18,909 bases of DNA. Origin: Actinomycetes bacterium. Its GTDB lineage: Bacteria; Actinomycetota; Actinomycetes; Mycobacteriales; Micromonosporaceae. The DNA is taken from positions 1 to 18,909 of the forward strand of contig JAEYGD010000047.1 of NCBI GenBank assembly GCA_023402505.1. Direction: 5' to 3'. Numbering within the stretch: the stretch's first letter is position 1; every line of letters begins with the position of its first letter. Made by a program: the position numbers and the translations under genes. Below, one piece after another: positions 6,467-13,502 of the stretch. Under the pieces are notes generated by a model. It made no database searches. It had not been told where the DNA came from and saw only the letters and a list, made by a program, of their open reading frames with translations.

Positions 6467-9400
6467 ATGAGCTCGGCCCAGGAGGGCGCGGAGGGGGTAC
6501 GCCCCTCGGGTGGTCCCGTGCACGGGACTCTCCCGCCACTGCTCCAGGCCGCCTTCGACGGGGGCGGCGAGATGGGCGAGCGGCTGCGCGCGTTCGACTG
6601 GTCGACCACCCCGCTCGGACCACCGCACACCTGGCCCTCGGGGCTGCGCCACGCCGTCAGCACGATGCTCGCGTCCCGGTCGCAGATCGTGCTGTTCTGG
6701 GGCGAGGACTGCCTGGCCTTCTACAACGACGCGTACCGGCCCACCATCGGCACCAAGCACCCGCACGCCATCGGCCGGCCGGCCCGGGAACACTGGGCGG
6801 AGACCTGGGACGTCCTGGGGCCGGTGCTGGCCGGGGTGCGCCGTACCGGCACGCCCTACTACGGGCAGGACCACCCGTTCCTCATCGACCGGCACGGGTT
6901 CCTGGAGAGGGTCTACTTCGACGTCTCCTACGACCCGGTCCGGGGCGCCGACGGGCAGGTCGGCGGGATCTTGTGCATCGTGTCCGAGACCACCGGCCGG
7001 GTGCTGGGCGAGCGGCGGCTGCGGGCGCTGGCCGAACTCGGCGGTGCGCTTACCGAGGTGACCGGCACGGCCGACCTCGGCCGGACCGCCGGGCAGGTGC
7101 TCGACCGGCACCGGGCGGACGTGCCGTTCGCGCTGATCCACCTGCGGGACGCCTCCGGGCGGCTCGTCCTCGCCGGGCACAGCGGCGTCGACCCGGCGTC
7201 GGTCACCCTGCCGTCCCCCGTGCTGCTCAGCGAGCTCGCCGCGGCCGACGGCCCGGCCGGCGTCGCGGTCGCCGACCTGTTCGACGGCGTGACCGGTGCC
7301 GAGCGGGCACTGGTCCTGCCGATCACCGCGACCAGCGAGCAGTTCGGCACGCTGACCCTGGGCATCTCGCCCCGCCTCGCCCTCTCCGCCGAGTACCGCA
7401 ACTTCTTCGAGCTGCTGGCCGCCCAGATCTCCCGGGCGGTCGACCGGCAGCAGGCGTACGAGCAGGAACGCGCGCGGGCCGCCGAGCTGGCCGCGCTCGA
7501 CCGGGCCAAGACCAACTTCTTCGCCAACGTCAGCCACGAGTTCCGTACGCCCCTGACGCTGGTGCTCGGCCCGCTGGAGGACCTGCTCGCCGACCCGGCG
7601 CTGCCCGAGGCGTACACGGACCGGCTGACCGTGACCCACCGCAACGCGCTGCGGCTGCTCAAGCTCGTCAACACGGTCCTCGACTTCTCCCGGCTGGAGT
7701 CCGGCCGGCTGGCCGCCCACTACCAGCCGACCGACCTGGCCGGCTACACCGCACGGCTGGCGAGCACCTTCCGGTCGGTCACCCAGCGGGCCGGCCTGCG
7801 GCTGGTGGTGGACTGCCCGCCGCTTCCCGCGCCGGTCCACGTCGACCGGGACATGTGGGAGAAGATCGTCCTGAACCTCGTCTCCAACGCCGTCAAGTTC
7901 ACCTTCGACGGCGAGATCCGGGTCGGGATCCGGGCCGTCGGCGACCACGCCCGGCTGGAGGTCGCCGACACCGGCGTGGGCATCGTGCCGGAGGAGTTGC
8001 CGCACGTCTTCGAGCGGTTCCACCGGGTGCCCGGCGTGCGCTCCCGCACCCACGAGGGCACCGGCATCGGCCTGGCACTGGTCCGCGAACTGGTCGAGAT
8101 GCACGGCGGGCGGATCGACGTGCGCAGCGCCGTCGACGAGGGCAGCACGTTCACCGTGACCGTGCCGTTCGGCTCGGCGCACCTGCCCGCCGAGCGGGTC
8201 GCCGAGGCGGCGGACGTCCTCCCGGAGGACCTGACGCAGGCCGAGCTGCACGTGGCGGAGACCACGCTGTGGGCGGGAACGTCCGGCCGGGACGGAGCGG
8301 CCGGCGGGGGCACCGGTGCGACGGGTACGCCGGCCGCCGGACGCATCCTGGTCGCCGACGACAACCCCGACCTGCGCGAGCACGTCACCCGGCTGCTCGC
8401 CCCGTCGTGGGAGGTGGTGACGGTCAACGACGGTGTCGAGGCACTGCGGAGCGCCGTCGAGAGCCCGTTCGACCTGGTGCTGACCGACGTGATGATGCCG
8501 CGCCTGGACGGCTTCGGGCTGGTGGCGGCGCTGCGCGCCGACCCGCGTACCCGGCACCTACCGATCGTGCTGCTCTCCGCGCGGGCCGGCTCGGCGGAGG
8601 CCGTCGCCGGGCTGTCCGTCGGGGCCGACGACTACCTCACCAAGCCCTTCTCCGGTCAGGAGCTGGTCGCCCGGGTCCGGGCGAACGTGGAGCTGGGACA
8701 GCTGCGCGGCCAGGTGATCCGCCGCCTGCGGGCCCTCGCCGACGCCGCCGTCGCGGTCAACACCGCCCGGTCCACGGACGAGGTGCTCCAGGTCGCCGCC
8801 CGCCACGCGCTCAACCTGGCCGAGGCCGCCCGGGTCGTGGTCAGCGCCGCGGGTGCCCGCTTCGAGGCCGACGCCGGCGGCGTGACCGCGCCCGACCCGT
8901 CGCTCGTCCTGCCGCTGACCGGCTCCGCCGGGGAACAGCTCGGCGAGCTGCGGGTCTGGCGTCCGGGCGGCGACCGTGCGGAGGCCGACGACGCGGCGCT
9001 CACCCAGCTCGCCCGCCTGGTCGGCGTCCGGCTGGAGAACGCCCAGCTCTACGAGGCCGAGCACCGCATCGCCACCACCCTGCAGCACAGCCTGCTGCCG
9101 CGCTCGCTGCCGCAGCTGCCGGGAGCCGTCGTCGCCAGCCGCTACCTGCCCGGCACCGCCGACGTGGAGGTCGGCGGCGACTGGTACGACGTGGTCGCGC
9201 TCGGCGACGACACCCTCGTGCTGGTCATCGGCGACGTGGTCGGCAAGGGCGTCCGCGCGGCCGCGACGATGGGCGAACTCCGCAACGCGCTGCGGGCGTA
9301 CGTGCTGGAGGGTTTCGACCCCGGCGCGTCGCTGACCCGGCTCAACCGGCTCGTGGGCCCCACCGAGGGCCGCTCCTTCGCCACCGTCGTCTGCCTCGCC

Positions 9401-10138
9401 TTCAACCCCCGCACCGGCCGGCTGCGCTATGCCAGCGCCGGCCATCCGTCGCCGCTGCTGATCCGAGGAGACGACGTGGCCTTCCTGCACGATCGCGCGC
9501 TGGGCCCGCCGGTCGGGGCGATCCCCGACACCGCGTACCGGACGGCCGAGGGGGAGCTGCCGCCGGGCAGCCGGCTGCTGCTGTTCACCGACGGCCTCAT
9601 CGAGGACCGCGACCAGGGCATCGACGCGGCGCTGGAGCAGCTGTGCCGGGACGTCGTGACGCCCGGCGAGCACGTCGCCGACCTCGTCGACGCGGTCGTC
9701 GAGCGGGTCGCCGGGCGGCCCCGTCGCGACGACGTCGCGGTCCTCGCGCTGGAGGCCACCGAGCTCAACCGGTTCGCCCTGCGGCTGCCCGCCGACCCGA
9801 CCCGGCTGAGTGTGCTGCGCAAGCGACTGGAGGACTTCCTGGTCGCGCACACCGTCGGCGAGACGGACCTGTTCGACCTCACCGTCGCCGTCTCCGAGGC
9901 GGCGGCGAACGCCATCGAGCACCCCGTCGACCCGACCGAGACGACGATCGACGTGGAGGTCACGATCGAGGACCGCACCGTGGTGGCCACGGTGCGCGAC
10001 AGCGGCCGGTGGCGCGAGTCCAGCGGCGCCGGCTTCCGGGGGCGCGGGTTGACGCTGATCCGGGCGTTGGGGGAGCTGTCGGTCCGGCGTACGCCGGAAG
10101 GCACCGAGGTCACGCTGCGCCGGCGGCTGCAGGACTGA
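6467..10138 (+). CDS. Hybrid histidine kinase-receiver-SpoIIE phosphatase-RsbW-like kinase
   Basis: A 1223-residue soluble signalling protein. Domains in order: PAS-like sensor (about 30-180), GAF (190-340), HisKA with phospho-acceptor His357 in FFANVSHEFRTP, HATPase (Asn474, DTGVG 501-505, GTGIG from 531), Gly-rich linker (605-627), and receiver (Asp631/Asp632, acceptor Asp674, Lys726). These are followed by a second GAF-like segment (750-868), a SpoIIE/PP2C phosphatase (GGDWYD 903-908, Asp923, Asp1042, Asp1088/1089) and an RsbW-like ATPase (Asn1148, Asp1178). All key catalytic residues are present, so every module looks active. It probably links a phosphorelay to partner switching by dephosphorylating, and perhaps phosphorylating, a STAS protein such as the one encoded at 10173. 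The start is the ATG at 6467 with GGGAGG at 6457-6462. No transmembrane segment is seen, and the ligand and sigma factor are unknown. Confidence 0.92.
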   Translation: MSSAQEGAEGVRPSGGPVHGTLPPLLQAAFDGGGEMGERLRAFDWSTTPLGPPHTWPSGLRHAVSTMLASRSQIVLFWGEDCLAFYNDAYRPTIGTKHPHAIGRPAREHWAETWDVLGPVLAGVRRTGTPYYGQDHPFLIDRHGFLERVYFDVSYDPVRGADGQVGGILCIVSETTGRVLGERRLRALAELGGALTEVTGTADLGRTAGQVLDRHRADVPFALIHLRDASGRLVLAGHSGVDPASVTLPSPVLLSELAAADGPAGVAVADLFDGVTGAERALVLPITATSEQFGTLTLGISPRLALSAEYRNFFELLAAQISRAVDRQQAYEQERARAAELAALDRAKTNFFANVSHEFRTPLTLVLGPLEDLLADPALPEAYTDRLTVTHRNALRLLKLVNTVLDFSRLESGRLAAHYQPTDLAGYTARLASTFRSVTQRAGLRLVVDCPPLPAPVHVDRDMWEKIVLNLVSNAVKFTFDGEIRVGIRAVGDHARLEVADTGVGIVPEELPHVFERFHRVPGVRSRTHEGTGIGLALVRELVEMHGGRIDVRSAVDEGSTFTVTVPFGSAHLPAERVAEAADVLPEDLTQAELHVAETTLWAGTSGRDGAAGGGTGATGTPAAGRILVADDNPDLREHVTRLLAPSWEVVTVNDGVEALRSAVESPFDLVLTDVMMPRLDGFGLVAALRADPRTRHLPIVLLSARAGSAEAVAGLSVGADDYLTKPFSGQELVARVRANVELGQLRGQVIRRLRALADAAVAVNTARSTDEVLQVAARHALNLAEAARVVVSAAGARFEADAGGVTAPDPSLVLPLTGSAGEQLGELRVWRPGGDRAEADDAALTQLARLVGVRLENAQLYEAEHRIATTLQHSLLPRSLPQLPGAVVASRYLPGTADVEVGGDWYDVVALGDDTLVLVIGDVVGKGVRAAATMGELRNALRAYVLEGFDPGASLTRLNRLVGPTEGRSFATVVCLAFNPRTGRLRYASAGHPSPLLIRGDDVAFLHDRALGPPVGAIPDTAYRTAEGELPPGSRLLLFTDGLIEDRDQGIDAALEQLCRDVVTPGEHVADLVDAVVERVAGRPRRDDVAVLALEATELNRFALRLPADPTRLSVLRKRLEDFLVAHTVGETDLFDLTVAVSEAAANAIEHPVDPTETTIDVEVTIEDRTVVATVRDSGRWRESSGAGFRGRGLTLIRALGELSVRRTPEGTEVTLRRRLQD

Positions 10139-10150
10139 ACCCGCCCGGCG

Positions 10151-10172
10151 ACGGCCGTGGGGTGCCGGCCGT
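10151..10172. terminator. Shared hairpin between converging genes
   Basis: ACGGCCG (10151-10157) and CGGCCGT (10166-10172) form a perfect 7-bp stem with an 8-nt loop. It fills most of the 34-nt gap between the hybrid kinase stop and the STAS gene stop. No T-run follows on either strand, which is usual in high-GC actinomycetes. It probably serves as a bidirectional terminator. Confidence 0.45.
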
Positions 10173-10463
10173 TCAGGCGGGCCGGAACCACTCCTGGTCG
10201 CCCAGGCCGGAGATCTCCAGCACCCGGGCGACCTGCCGGGACGGCAGCACGGTGAGCGCGCCGGGAAGCTGCTGGGCCAGCCGGACCACCGCGTGGATCG
10301 CGGCCGAGTCGAAGAAGGTGACCGCGCGCAGGTCGAGCGTGACCCGGTCGGCGCGCTCGCGGAGAGCGGTCTGGAGCATCGTGTCGGCGGTCGCCATGTC
10401 GACCTCGCCGGTCACCACGACGCGAAGGTGGTCACCCTGCAACTCCGCGCTCGCGGAGAACAC
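10173..10463 (-). CDS. STAS-domain anti-sigma factor antagonist
   Basis: A small single-domain protein of 96 residues from the GTG at 10463, of the SpoIIAA/RsbV type. These proteins bind an RsbW-like kinase and so release a sigma factor. The core LRVVVTGEVDMATA strand-turn and VTLDLRAVTFFDSAAIHAVV segment are typical. Ser53, directly after Asp52, is in the position of the regulatory phosphorylated serine. AAGAGGG lies 10 nt upstream of this start; a GTG at 10487 (104 residues) is possible but has no visible ribosome binding site. Its convergent neighbour carries both a SpoIIE phosphatase and an RsbW-like kinase module, the two enzymes that act on such proteins, so it is the obvious candidate partner. 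Confidence 0.82.
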   Translation of the reverse strand: MFSASAELQGDHLRVVVTGEVDMATADTMLQTALRERADRVTLDLRAVTFFDSAAIHAVVRLAQQLPGALTVLPSRQVARVLEISGLGDQEWFRPA

Positions 10464-10570
10464 GGGAGGCGCGCCCTCTTGATCCACGCAGAAACCATGG
10501 CACAGCGGACCTTGCGGGGCAACAATCGACGGCGAGCCGCCGTGGCGCGGGTCACCCCGCGGCCCGGCGA

Positions 10571-10576
10571 TAGGCT
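10571..10576 (+). promoter_or_regulatory. -10 box for a probably leaderless map transcript
   Basis: TAGGCT fits the actinobacterial -10 pattern TANNNT and ends 6 nt before the ATG at 10583, with no ribosome binding site in between. Transcription would start at or next to the A of the start codon. No clear -35 box is visible. Confidence 0.45.
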
Positions 10577-10582
10577 TGCGGT

Positions 10583-11440
10583 ATGACCGTCCGTGCGCCG
10601 CTGACCCCAGGCACGCTCTCCCCGTGGCGGCAGGTGCCCGCCCACATCCCACGACCCGAGTACGTGGGGAAGAAGCGTCCCCAGGAGTGGCGTGGCTCGC
10701 ACGTGCAGACCCCGGAGACCATCGAGAAGATGCGCGTCGCCGGGCGGCTGGCGGCGCAGGCCACCCGGCTCGCCGGCGAGCACTGCAAGCCGGGCGTGAC
10801 CACCGACGAGATCGACAAGGTGGTGCACGAGTTCCTCTGCGACCACGGCGCGTACCCGTCGACGCTGGGCTACAAGGGCTTCCCCAAGTCCTGCTGCACC
10901 AGCCTCAACGAGGTGATCTGCCACGGCATCCCCGACTCCACCGTGCTGCAGGACGGCGACATCATCAACGTCGACGTGACCGCGTACCTCGACGGCGTGC
11001 ACGGCGACACGGACGCCACCTTCTGCGTCGGCGAGGTCAGCGACGAGGTCCGGCTGCTGGTGGAGCGCACCCACGAGGCGATGATGCGCGGGGTCCGCGC
11101 GGTCGCCCCCGGCCGGCAGATCAACGTGATCGGCCGGGTCATCGAGTCGTACGCCAAGCGCTTCGGCTACGGCGTGGTGCGTGACTTCACCGGCCACGGC
11201 ATCGGGGAGTCCTTCCACAGCGGGCTCTACGTGCCGCACTACGACAGCCCGCGGCCCACCGACGTGATGGAGCCCGGGATGACGTTCACCATCGAGCCGA
11301 TGATCACCCTCGGCACCCACCAGTACGACATGTGGGACGACGGCTGGACCGTGGTCACCAAGGACCGGAAGTGGACCGCCCAGTTCGAGCACACGATCCT
11401 CGTGACCGAGGACGGCCACGAGATCCTGACGCTGCCGTGA
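10583..11440 (+). CDS. map: Methionine aminopeptidase type I (MapB/MetAP1c-like)
   Basis: A 285-residue cytoplasmic enzyme that removes the initiator methionine from nascent proteins. The five metal ligands are Asp131, Asp142, His205, Glu238 and Glu269. Their spacing (11, 63, 33, 31) equals that of E. coli MetAP. About 35 extra N-terminal residues, with a proline-rich start and ARPEYVGK-like IPRPEYVGK, match the extended M. tuberculosis MapB form. The segment KGFPKSCCTSLNEVICHGIP is nearly invariant in that group. The start is the ATG at 10583, probably on a leaderless message. The next gene overlaps its stop codon by 4 nt. Confidence 0.95.
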   Translation: MTVRAPLTPGTLSPWRQVPAHIPRPEYVGKKRPQEWRGSHVQTPETIEKMRVAGRLAAQATRLAGEHCKPGVTTDEIDKVVHEFLCDHGAYPSTLGYKGFPKSCCTSLNEVICHGIPDSTVLQDGDIINVDVTAYLDGVHGDTDATFCVGEVSDEVRLLVERTHEAMMRGVRAVAPGRQINVIGRVIESYAKRFGYGVVRDFTGHGIGESFHSGLYVPHYDSPRPTDVMEPGMTFTIEPMITLGTHQYDMWDDGWTVVTKDRKWTAQFEHTILVTEDGHEILTLP

Positions 11441-12150
11441 CCGAGACCCCGGCGGCGCTGCGCGAGGCGCACCACGCGGACGTCTCCGGCGGCTGGCTGC
11501 GGCCGGCCGTGTTCGGCGCGATGGACGGCCTGGTCACCAACATCGCCCTGATCGCGGGCGTCGGGGGCGGCGGCGTGTCGCCCCGCACCCTGGTCCTCAC
11601 CGGCACCGCCGGTTTGGTGGCCGGCGCCATCTCGATGGGGCTCGGGGAGTACACGAGCGTCCGGTCGGCCAACGAGCAGGTCGCCGCCGAGGTGGCCAAG
11701 GAGCGGCGGGAACTGGAGCGGCATCCGGAGGCGGAGGCGCGGGAACTCGCCGACGCGTGGACCGCCCGGGGCCTGCCCCGGGACCTGGCCGTGCAGGTGG
11801 CCGAGGCGGTGCGCCGCAACCCCGAGGAGGCGCTGCGGGTGCACGTCCGGGAGGAGTTGGGCGTCGACCCGGACGACCAGCCCAGCCCGTGGGCGGCGGC
11901 GATCTCGTCGTTCCTGTGCTTCTCGATCGGCGCCCTGGTGCCCCTGCTGCCGTACCTGCTCGGTTTCACCAACCTCTGGCTGGCACTCGGCTTCGGCGGT
12001 CTCGGGCTCTTCCTGGCCGGCGCGATCGTCGCCCGGTTCACCAGCCGGCCCTGGTGGTCCAGCGGCCTGCGCCAACTCCTGCTGGGTGGCCTGGCCGCCG
12101 CCGCCACGTACGCGATCGGCACCCTGATCGGCGTGCAGGGCGGATTGTGA
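11437..12150 (+). CDS. VIT1/CCC1-family iron/manganese transporter
   Basis: A 237-residue membrane protein of the vacuolar iron transporter family, which moves Fe2+ or Mn2+ out of the cytosol. The first helix holds Asp30 in VFGAMDGLVTNIAL. The second holds Met67, Glu71 and Tyr72 in AISMGLGEYTS, where family members have pore and metal residues. Residues about 75-150 form a soluble, charged helical domain rich in Glu (EQVAAEVAKERRELE), matching the cytosolic metal-binding domain. Three hydrophobic segments follow (about 152-235), giving five in all. The GTG start overlaps the map stop as GTGA, so translation is probably coupled to map. Whether it exports metal or stores it cannot be told from sequence. 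Confidence 0.88.
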   Translation: MTETPAALREAHHADVSGGWLRPAVFGAMDGLVTNIALIAGVGGGGVSPRTLVLTGTAGLVAGAISMGLGEYTSVRSANEQVAAEVAKERRELERHPEAEARELADAWTARGLPRDLAVQVAEAVRRNPEEALRVHVREELGVDPDDQPSPWAAAISSFLCFSIGALVPLLPYLLGFTNLWLALGFGGLGLFLAGAIVARFTSRPWWSSGLRQLLLGGLAAAATYAIGTLIGVQGGL

Positions 12151-12163
12151 CGGCCCTCGCCCA

Positions 12164-12180
12164 CCGGCCTCACGGGCCGG
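12164..12180. terminator. Hairpin at the convergent end of the transporter and nucleotidyltransferase genes
   Basis: CCGGCC (12164-12169) and GGCCGG (12175-12180) form a 6-bp stem with loop TCACG. It overlaps the stop codon of the minus-strand gene and lies 14 nt past the plus-strand stop. It is weak evidence for a two-way terminator without a T-run. Confidence 0.3.
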
Positions 12181-12898
12181 CCAGCAGGTCCTCCACCGTG
12201 CCGTCGACGGGGCGGCCCCGGGCCGCCAGCTCGTCGGCCTGCCGGGCGAGCACCACGCCCACCTCGGTCATGTCGGCGCCGGCCAGCCCGGTACGCCGTA
12301 CCGCGTCGCCCGGGTCCCGGAAGTAGGTGCGGCTGAGCAGGCCGTTCACCGTGGCCGCCGCGAGCCGCGCCGCACCGAGCATGAGCAGGGCCTGGTCGGT
12401 CTCGTACCACTCGGCCAGGCGGGCCGCCCGCGCGTGTGCCGCGCTGCCCCGGTACCAGGCCTGCCGGGCGGCGGCGCTGAACTCCGCCGGCCGGGCCCGG
12501 GCCAGCCGCCCCAGGTGTTCGTCGCGCAGGGTGCGCAGCCAGCCGGTCGGGTCGTGCAGGGGGCGCGTGGTGACGTAGCGGTCGGCGGTGAGCGGCCAGA
12601 GCGGGGTCAGCGTCCGGGCCCGCTGGAGGTGGTCGTCGGCGGCGACGACGGTCAGGTCCACCAGGACACCGTCCACCCGCCGGGTGGCCGGTGCCGGCCC
12701 GCAGCCCGGCCGGTAGGTGACGACCAGCAGGCCGACCTCGGCGTCCCCGCCGCCGTCGTCGTCGCCGTGCGCCAGGGGGCCGTGCACCGCCACCGCGAGC
12801 ACGTCCGCCGGGTACCGCCGGCGGGCCGCGTCGCCCGCCCGCTCGGCGACCGTCCACCGTGGATCGTTCCGGTACGCCTCGTCGCCATCGGAGTGCAC
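12170..12898 (-). CDS. ANT(4')/kanamycin-nucleotidyltransferase-like protein
   Basis: A 242-residue protein from the GTG at 12898 (GAGGTG 6 nt upstream). Residues 33-60 look like a polymerase-beta-type nucleotidyltransferase core, VAVHGPLAHG followed by GDAEVGLLVV. Asp52 and Glu54 align by eye with Asp50/Glu52 of staphylococcal ANT(4'), and VDLTV (Asp81) with its third acidic position. TPLWPLTADRYVTTRPLHD (98-116) resembles the start of the kanamycin nucleotidyltransferase C-terminal domain, where the staphylococcal protein has WPLTHGQFF...LPIYD. The usual GS motif is GP here (Pro41 for Ser), and I could not place a counterpart of catalytic Glu145. It could be an aminoglycoside-modifying enzyme or a relative with another substrate. 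It lies 50 nt downstream of the Ddn-like gene on the same strand. Confidence 0.7.
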   Translation of the reverse strand: MHSDGDEAYRNDPRWTVAERAGDAARRRYPADVLAVAVHGPLAHGDDDGGGDAEVGLLVVTYRPGCGPAPATRRVDGVLVDLTVVAADDHLQRARTLTPLWPLTADRYVTTRPLHDPTGWLRTLRDEHLGRLARARPAEFSAAARQAWYRGSAAHARAARLAEWYETDQALLMLGAARLAAATVNGLLSRTYFRDPGDAVRRTGLAGADMTEVGVVLARQADELAARGRPVDGTVEDLLAGP

Positions 12899-12948
12899 GC
12901 CGCTCACCTCACGCCCCGCCCGAGTTCGACGACCGCCCGCACCGCAGG

Positions 12949-13449
12949 CTAGTCCAGCCGGGGCGGGTCGGCCGGTGCGGCACGCCCGTCCGGAACCAGC
13001 CGGAAGATGCGGATCTCGCGGCCACCGGCCCGCTGCACGTACGCGCGGTAGGCCGGCCACTCGGTGACCAGGAGCTGCCACAACCGGTCCCGCTCGGCGC
13101 CCTCGGCCAGCTCGGCGCGCACCGGGACCCGGCGCCCCTTGACGTCGACCACGGCGGCCGGATCGGCGAGCAGGTTCAGTGCCCAACCGGGCTGGTGCGG
13201 CTGCCCCCAGTTCGACCCGATCACCACGTACCCGTCGCCGTCCGGCACGTAGAGCAGGGGGTTGCTGCGGGGCTTGCCGGAGCGCCGGCCGGTGGTGGTG
13301 ATGACCAGCGAGGGGATGAGGCCCAGCGCGACCACCCGCCCCCGGGTGATCCGCCCCACCACCCGGTCGGCGGGGACGAGCAGACGGGCGGCGGCGCCGA
13401 ACCAGCGGTGGTGACCGACGCGGCGGGTGAGGGTTCCCAGGAAGGACAC
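12949..13449 (-). CDS. Deazaflavin (F420)-dependent nitroreductase-family oxidoreductase, Ddn-like
   Basis: A 166-residue protein of the Ddn/nitroreductase split-barrel family, whose members use coenzyme F420 to reduce quinones or nitro compounds. The central LVITTTGRRSGKPRSNPLLYV, the GYVVIGSNWGQPHQPGWALN segment and the LWQLLVTEWPAYRAY helix followed by REIRIFRLVP are typical of the family. The amphipathic N-terminus (about 1-25) often associates with the membrane in this group. The start is a GTG at 13449 with no good ribosome binding site; CAGACT 6 nt upstream could be a weak -10 box for a leaderless message. It is probably co-transcribed with the nucleotidyltransferase-like gene. The substrate is unknown. 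Confidence 0.85.
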   Translation of the reverse strand: MSFLGTLTRRVGHHRWFGAAARLLVPADRVVGRITRGRVVALGLIPSLVITTTGRRSGKPRSNPLLYVPDGDGYVVIGSNWGQPHQPGWALNLLADPAAVVDVKGRRVPVRAELAEGAERDRLWQLLVTEWPAYRAYVQRAGGREIRIFRLVPDGRAAPADPPRLD

Positions 13450-13460
13450 GGGGACAGTCT

Positions 13461-13477
13461 GCCGGCTCACGGCCGGC
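13461..13477 (-). terminator. Hairpin downstream of the FtsX-type permease gene
   Basis: GCCGGC (13461-13466) and GCCGGC (13472-13477) form a self-complementary 6-bp stem with a 5-nt loop, 26 nt past the permease stop. It may end the PadR-ABC transcript, and it lies immediately before the Ddn-like gene. No T-run follows. Confidence 0.3.
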
Positions 13478-13502
13478 GAGGGCACCCCTGGACCGCGGCG
13501 GG

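Noticed and set aside
6365..8557. Minus-strand open frame of 730 codons opposite the hybrid kinase
   Set aside because: Its translation is low-complexity Arg/Gly/Ala/Pro-rich text with no domain, typical of the antisense shadow of a high-GC gene. The plus strand encodes clear catalytic motifs.
10464..10652. N-terminal extension of the STAS protein to 10652
   Set aside because: The extra residues have shadow-like composition and run across the map promoter and start region. STAS proteins of this type are about 100 residues.
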